From NCBI GenBank assembly GCA_001640655.1, contig LXGT01000140.1:1-64000 (forward strand): a DNA stretch of 64,000 nucleotides. Reading direction: 5' to 3'. Of this stretch, positions 58,901-64,000 are shown one piece after another. Within the stretch, counting starts at the first letter, position 1; each line of letters opens with the position of its first letter. Under the pieces are notes generated by a model that saw nothing but the letters and a program-made list of their open reading frames with translations, searched no databases and was not told the origin of the DNA. The position numbers were made by a program, and so were the translations under genes. This DNA is from Endoconidiophora laricicola (Eukaryota > Ascomycota > Sordariomycetes > Microascales > Ceratocystidaceae).

Positions 58901-61900
58901 TTTAATCAGAAACAAACCATGGCAAATACGAACATACAGACATTAGAATAGTATAGATCTACTCAAATCCATTCGTGTGCCATGTGGTGCTAGCAGATCG
59001 TGAACTGAAGAAATTATATTGTCGTACGGAAACACTTTGTACATGGAAAATTAGCCCTATGATAGCAAATACTTTTTTTTCGCTGAGAAGATGCGATGCA
59101 ACTCTGAAATTCTTGGTCCAGCTTCGCACATATATCATACGATATTACTTTTGGCTCTAATACTAATGCATAGCGGAAATATAGGGTTAAATGGTAACAG
59201 GAGTTACACGAAGGCACTGCAGTTTTCAAGGGTTGGGTTAGTGTATTATATGTATTTATTTACTGTTGCCCATGAACAAAAGGTCAGAACCAGTAGGGCC
59301 ATTTAATAATTACCGCTATTATTTAGGGTTACGTTAAGATTGACGATAATGGTGATCATGTATAACAATCAGGGCGTAGTACATTCCATATATCGGTGTA
59401 ACGGATATATAGGAACTAGGTCGTCGTAAATATGTATCATTGAGTTTCTACATATATACGCTATATACATATTGATCTGCGATCTAGCCTACTGTACAAT
59501 GTAGTTCCGTACCAGATCTACAGATATAATCGCCTCCGCAGTGTACACAAAGCTTCTTGCTTCGCTAGTAGTATGACCAACATCAGGCTATTTTGATAAA
59601 GTCTTCGTTGTCTGTAATATGGCGTCCAGAACAGGCCTCATTGTGACTCCACTTGTATTCGATTATTGCCGTGATATGAAGTTATAACTAGCTTTCGTGT
59701 TTTTATCTTCAGGATATTTGGGTCTTCCTAACTGTTTTAACCTCGCTTCGCTTTGGCTCTGGTTACGTATGTAGAACTAGTTCTTATCGTATGATGACCT
59801 TACATTGAGGAATAATTGGTGCAAGTGAAAGTCATATCGCCTCAAATAGAGCACTATATTCAAGTGTTCTGTTTCTTGGAGCATGACGGCGGTGGAACTA
59901 GTGAGATAGTACTACATATGTATATCAATAGCCTTGAAAATAAAAATGAAAAAAACTATGATAAACATATTTATTGGCATATCACTATTTTGACTAAGCT
60001 ACGCTATATCAATACTGACTCAACACACAATTTTTCGTTTCCAGTATATCACGGTGAAATCACATCGAGAGTTAACTAAGTAGCAGAGCAACCCATAATT
60101 CTGAATACTGCATGTATGTAACTGTGTATAGCTAGATTTATATTATGTGTTGTTGGAAAAATTAATTTCACAACATCACAAATCTAGAGAAGAGTTATGT
60201 TTCGCATATGGCTTCATCTGTAGAGATCAGAGATAGTAGGGGGGGTGAAGATGTTATTATCTACCACATGCAAAACAAAGAGGATGGCTTTATCTATTAG
60301 TTCAGATATATATCAGCCTTTTAGAAAAGGTAGTAGATGGAATTGTTGATATTTTTGGGTTCATTTTGCCTAACAAACGCTAGCTTCCTATAATTACTAA
60401 TCAATATATATATTCGGGCCTATGTGAGGAGCATAATTGTTATAAGAGAACTATGCACATTTCAGTTATAGGTAGATGGGGATATTATGCATATTGATGT
60501 CTTTGGAATGAGTGAGTGCATGATATGGGACTTGAAGCTATAACTGCAAAGATCGAGGCCAGCTTTGCCGTCTCTAATATAGATAACGGGGTGTACATAC
60601 TTAGCCGAATGCTGGTACTAAGGCTTGTTGATCTGGTGATCTTGTGGGATGAATCCTGGAGACGATGTAGGAATGGGAAAAGAGGAGGGGCTTTTCTCTT
60701 CCTTTTTGGCTGCATGTTAGTAGCAATAAGTATTTAGCACCGTACTTTTTTAGCTGACGGCCTCCGGCATATACCATCATGGCAGCATTTGGGCGGGTTA
60801 TCTTATGCGGGAGTCTCCAAATATTTATACATATAGTTATCAACATGGCTGCTACTACAATGTAGATAGGTCTCTCTTAGAATTGCTGGTATAAATTTGA
60901 GAACTGACAAGTGCCTCTACATATTCCAATATGCAAATGTCACTTACAATCAACTGACCTACTTTTTTAGATTCTGCCGGTTTCCATATCCATTTAGCCA
61001 TCACGCGATTTGCTAGGTAGGGCTTTAACACCATATTGTAAGGAAGCTTAGCTTACTGTTAGTTTTTTATAGAATGGATGTAATGAACTTGGGAACTACT
61101 TTTATATTACTGGTACACTCACTAAGCTCCATTCTGCGGCTTCCTATCATGAATGGTTGTATGATTTTGCACGGTCCATATGCTTTTCGACATCTTTTGA
61201 TCAATTATTACACCTGCTCCCATCAAGAATCTCTAGCGGTTGTATTTCCCTATGTAGCTTATTGTGCTTTAGAAGCTGGTCTGTAAATCTCTGTTGCAAT
61301 CTCACGGTTATGATTCTTATCGAAGTCGCTGTCAGCAGTTTTGGCTGTTAGAATATGAATGACCCTAGTGAGGCTTGGGTATTTGTTTTCCCTTGCGTTC
61401 AACTGATCCTGTTATCACTTTCTAGTATTGCCACTTGGTTGACGCCTGCCACATATGCAATGTGTTTGTCACAAGAGCTTAGTAGCAAGTATGCAGCCCT
61501 AGCCATCTTAATTGAGGAACATAGCTGGGGTGGGCTTCAATTGTGCCTAGACACTAGTGTAGCCATCGCTGAAACAGCAGTTCAAGACGTGAGTTTGGTC
61601 TAACCGGTCACTTAGCAGTCAGGGATAGGTAGACTTATGGAGTGTTAGGCTCTGGAGGACTGCTTTCAGTGAATGTAACATACAGAAAGTGTGTGGACTA
61701 GCTGAAATGAAACTCGTCCATCTACTATGTATAGTCCAGCCTTCTATATATTGTAGATTAGTTTAAGGTGGTCACTGTCTATGGAAGACCTGGCTGCCTC
61801 GCTCCGTTAGCGCAACTACGTCGCGGCGTTTGCCACATTAGCTCTGGCTTTCCACCGGCGGACGGATGATTTGCCACATTATCTTAAACCGGACTCATTT

Positions 61901-62800
61901 CTAACAGCGCATTCTAACTATCACGATTCGGATGTCCTTAGTGGGTTGTCTCACTCGAAATCAAAGCTGGAATTCTGCGATTAGGCATTTTCATGGTGGG
62001 AGGGCGTTCACCGCCTGTTCGTGGCCTCGTTTTTGATACCATTCCAGTGCCACGTTTCTCCTACCCAATCAGCTTTCCGTTTCATGCACTGTACAAACTA
62101 GTTTGAGAGGATGCAGAAAAGAACTCACAGCAAAGCTTCCATCCATTTCTGGCTGGGGCCAACTTAGAGAGCAAGGGTTTGCTGGAACATCGGCAGCGGC
62201 TCCATAATCCATTGGTTCGTTGACAGCTTATTGTTAGTTTTCATAATCCTCAAGGCTACTCTTTAGGCCTCCATGGTGGAGTGGAAAATTCACAGTTGGC
62301 CCCAGTTTTGGGGTGTTTGGGACGATTTTTCGCTACTTGTTGCTCTGCCTTCTTTTCGCTGGATTTGGAAATCCGCTGAGTCCTAGCCTATTAGGGAACA
62401 GACAAGAATCTCCAAGGCTGGTTCCGACCCCACTGTAATAATTTCTTTGGGCAATTTTTCTTTTCTGGAGTTTTTCTTCCTTCAATTCTTCGTTCGGACC
62501 TTCACTTGATTTTTTCATGTTGGCTGCCCAACGCCAGCATTGCTTTTCCATCGATCACCTAACGCAGTTCCAAAAAAATCCATCAATTCTTTGTTTTTTT
62601 TTTTTTTGTTGTTGTTTCTTCTTCTTCTTCTTCTTTTCCTCACCATATTCGTTTCTCTTGTCTGCTCGCTGCAAACCTCGTGTCGCTTTGCATATCTGCA
62701 TCGCCGCTAGTGTCAAGCGCTGTCGACAACTGTCTCGCTGTTGTTACTGTATGTATGTTGCACCTCCGTACCGTACTGGAGCTTTGAGCCTTGGTTGAAC

Positions 62801-62835
62801 CTGACCTGACCTGACCCGACCTGACCTGATCTGAC
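62801..62835. repeat. CTGAC pentanucleotide array
   Basis: Seven consecutive units of CTGAC, two of them with one change (CCGAC, CTGAT), lie in the probable 5' region of the Gln-rich gene, about 390 bp before its ATG. Confidence 0.85.
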
Positions 62836-63221
62836 TAACCAAGCCATCGTCATCAAGGCAGTATAGTTCTGCGCACCCCGCGCACTCTCAAACCTTTCAT
62901 TCCCCTCTATTTTTTTCTTCCCACGTCACTCATTCCACGTCCTCATCCTCGTCTTTCGCCTCACTTTGTTTCGTTTCATCCCGCTTCGTTTCGTTTCTCC
63001 TCGCTCCCGCTTTTGCGCTGCCTCGCCTGCCTGTCTGCTTGCCGCGTGCCACATCACTGTTCGCTCGCTCGCTCGTCAGCCCATCATCCGCTCGTCTATC
63101 AAAAAAGAAAGGCCTAATTCAAACTTGAAATTACAGTTTGTCCTCTTTTTCTTTATTTATTATCGATCCTCAATATCAACCAACGCGCTACCACGCGATA
63201 AAAGGCAGTAGACTGGACGGG

Positions 63222-63761
63222 ATGGATGGAAGTCTCCCTCCTGCACCTACGCCGCCGGTTGGTGGCAATAGCAGCAGCATAGATCTGTTGAACTTGCTCA
63301 AGTTTAACTCTTCTAAAGGCAACCCCTCCATGCACCAGCAGCTCCACGGCCCATCCGGTCTTTCGCAGCAGTACGATCATCAGAACGACCTGCAACAGCA
63401 ACCACAGTTGCAGCAGCAGCAGCAGCAGCAGCAGCCACAGCCGCAGCCACAGCCGTCTCAGCAATCTCAATCTCCCCACCAATCGCATTCTCAATCTATT
63501 GAACCTCAGATGTTCCCTATTGCAACTGCTGCTTCTTCTAACGCCCGTATCATGGCTCCAGCCCCGGTTGGTCCCGACCCAACTGGCGTTCTTGCTGCCA
63601 TGATGCGTGGTGAACAGGATCACCGCAATGGCATCACCTCGCCAACTCCGCCTGCTTCTGTCATGGGATTGGGTATGGTCAATAGCTCACCTAACCCCGA
63701 CACTCACACTCGTGAAATTCTACTCCATTTGTTGACTCGTTCAAAGCCGAGTCAAAAGGAT

Positions 63762-63810
<49 letters not shown>

Positions 63811-64000
63811 AGCAGCAGCAACAGCAAATGCACAATGTCGTCGACTTGCAGCAACAGGGCCCACAGCAGCATCAGCAACAGGGCCAATATTCAGGTGTTC
63901 ATACTCCCCAGTCACACCATGATACGCCCGATTGTTCCAGCTCGGGTGCTCGCCCTCCCCTCATGCAGCACTCAATGTCTCCTGGTCAGCTCTCGCATTC
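63222..64000 (+). CDS. Gln-rich protein, 5' part only (possibly an EDC4-like mRNA decapping scaffold)
   Basis: Frame open from the ATG at 63222 to the window edge, 259 codons so far, continuing beyond. The protein starts MDGSLPPAPTPPVGGNSSSI. Then comes a short conserved-looking block (SIDLLNLLKFNS), two long Gln tracts (about residues 65-78 and 181-206) separated by Pro/Ser-rich sequence, DPTGVLAAMMRGEQ, and a second short helix-like block DTHTREILLHLLTRSKPSQK. Short LLxLLKF- and LLxLLxRxKPSQ-like motifs inside disordered Gln-rich sequence remind me of the N-terminus of fungal WD40 decapping enhancers (EDC4/Pdc1 type). The diagnostic WD40 part would lie beyond 64000, so this is only a suggestion. 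The leader (62580-63221) is pyrimidine-rich. Confidence 0.6.
63412..63440 (+). repeat. First CAG/polyglutamine tract
   Basis: A CAG run codes seven to eight Gln and merges into a Pro-Gln alternation (PQPQPQP). It is in frame with the Gln-rich protein. Confidence 0.8.
63763..63830 (+). repeat. Second CAG/CAA polyglutamine tract
   Basis: A run of over twenty Gln codons, mostly CAG with a few CAA interruptions. The interruptions suggest an older, more stable tract than a pure CAG run. It is in frame with the Gln-rich protein. Confidence 0.85.

Larger units (their letters stand above)
54933..63221. other. 8.3 kb divergent region without a recognisable gene
   Basis: This stretch lies between the start codons of the membrane-protein gene (-) and the Gln-rich gene (+). 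Open frames are short (mostly under 95 codons), overlap on both strands and show no recognisable motif. It contains a 25-bp direct repeat at 55009-55065, a TA run at 55965-55983, pyrimidine- and purine-rich zones (55100-55330, 56850-57100, 62580-63150), AGTACT-type triplet runs at 57352-57390 and a CTGAC pentanucleotide array at 62801-62835. Frames around 61070-61610 are more balanced in composition and might be a remnant gene. Long leaders, upstream exons or non-coding transcripts are possible but cannot be shown. Confidence 0.5.

Noticed and set aside
1..64000. CRISPR arrays, insertion sequences, biosynthetic gene cluster
   Set aside because: The DNA is eukaryotic; no regularly spaced repeats, transposase frames or clustered synthase genes were seen.

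Overview
The window is nuclear DNA of a filamentous ascomycete (Pezizomycotina-like). The genes carry short spliceosomal introns, mostly 55-130 bp, with GTAAGT-type donors, CTAAC-type branch sites close to the acceptor, and YAG ends. They encode eukaryotic cytosolic, nuclear and mitochondrial proteins such as ribosomal S5 and S25, a nuclear-coded ATP synthase c subunit and xanthine dehydrogenase. Several proteins (an alpha/beta hydrolase, a GNAT enzyme, a BTB protein and a 1030-residue acidic protein) belong to families I associate with Pezizomycotina. The species cannot be named. Exon joins were worked out by hand from splice signals, reading phase and family conservation. Each spliced gene closes in frame.

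Layout, left to right: a YMC1-type mitochondrial carrier (+); a RINT1/TIP20 vesicle tether (-); a membrane-anchored lipase-like hydrolase (+); ATP9 (-); RPS25 (-) and RPS5 (+) from a shared 398 bp promoter; a GNAT acetyltransferase (+) tail to tail with ZIP4/SPO22 (-); a Zn(II)2Cys6 regulator whose zinc cluster is split over tiny exons (-); xanthine dehydrogenase (-); a decayed aldehyde dehydrogenase (+); a BTB protein (+); the mitochondrial phosphate carrier (+); a large acidic repeat-bearing protein (+); chorismate synthase (-); a decayed zinc-cluster transcription factor (+); a mitochondrial hotdog thioesterase (+); a multi-pass membrane protein (-); and, after about 8.3 kb without a recognisable gene, the 5' end of a Gln-rich protein (+) that runs off the window.

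The genes are mostly unrelated housekeeping functions. There is no operon, biosynthetic cluster, CRISPR array, intact transposon or identifiable tRNA. Three or four products serve mitochondria (YMC1-type carrier, ATP9, MIR1, thioesterase). ATP9 and MIR1 share a layout with one long first intron directly after the N-terminal coding segment.

I do not see a convincing undescribed multi-gene system. The observations most worth checking are the micro-exon architecture of the zinc-cluster regulator, where skipping an 18-nt exon would delete a zinc ligand in frame; the 6-nt last exon of ATP9; the nested 27/54/108-bp repeat in the 1030-residue protein; the two gene relics; a small family of dispersed 23-30 bp repeats; telobox-like motifs including one perfect palindrome; and the long gene-free divergent region near the right end.
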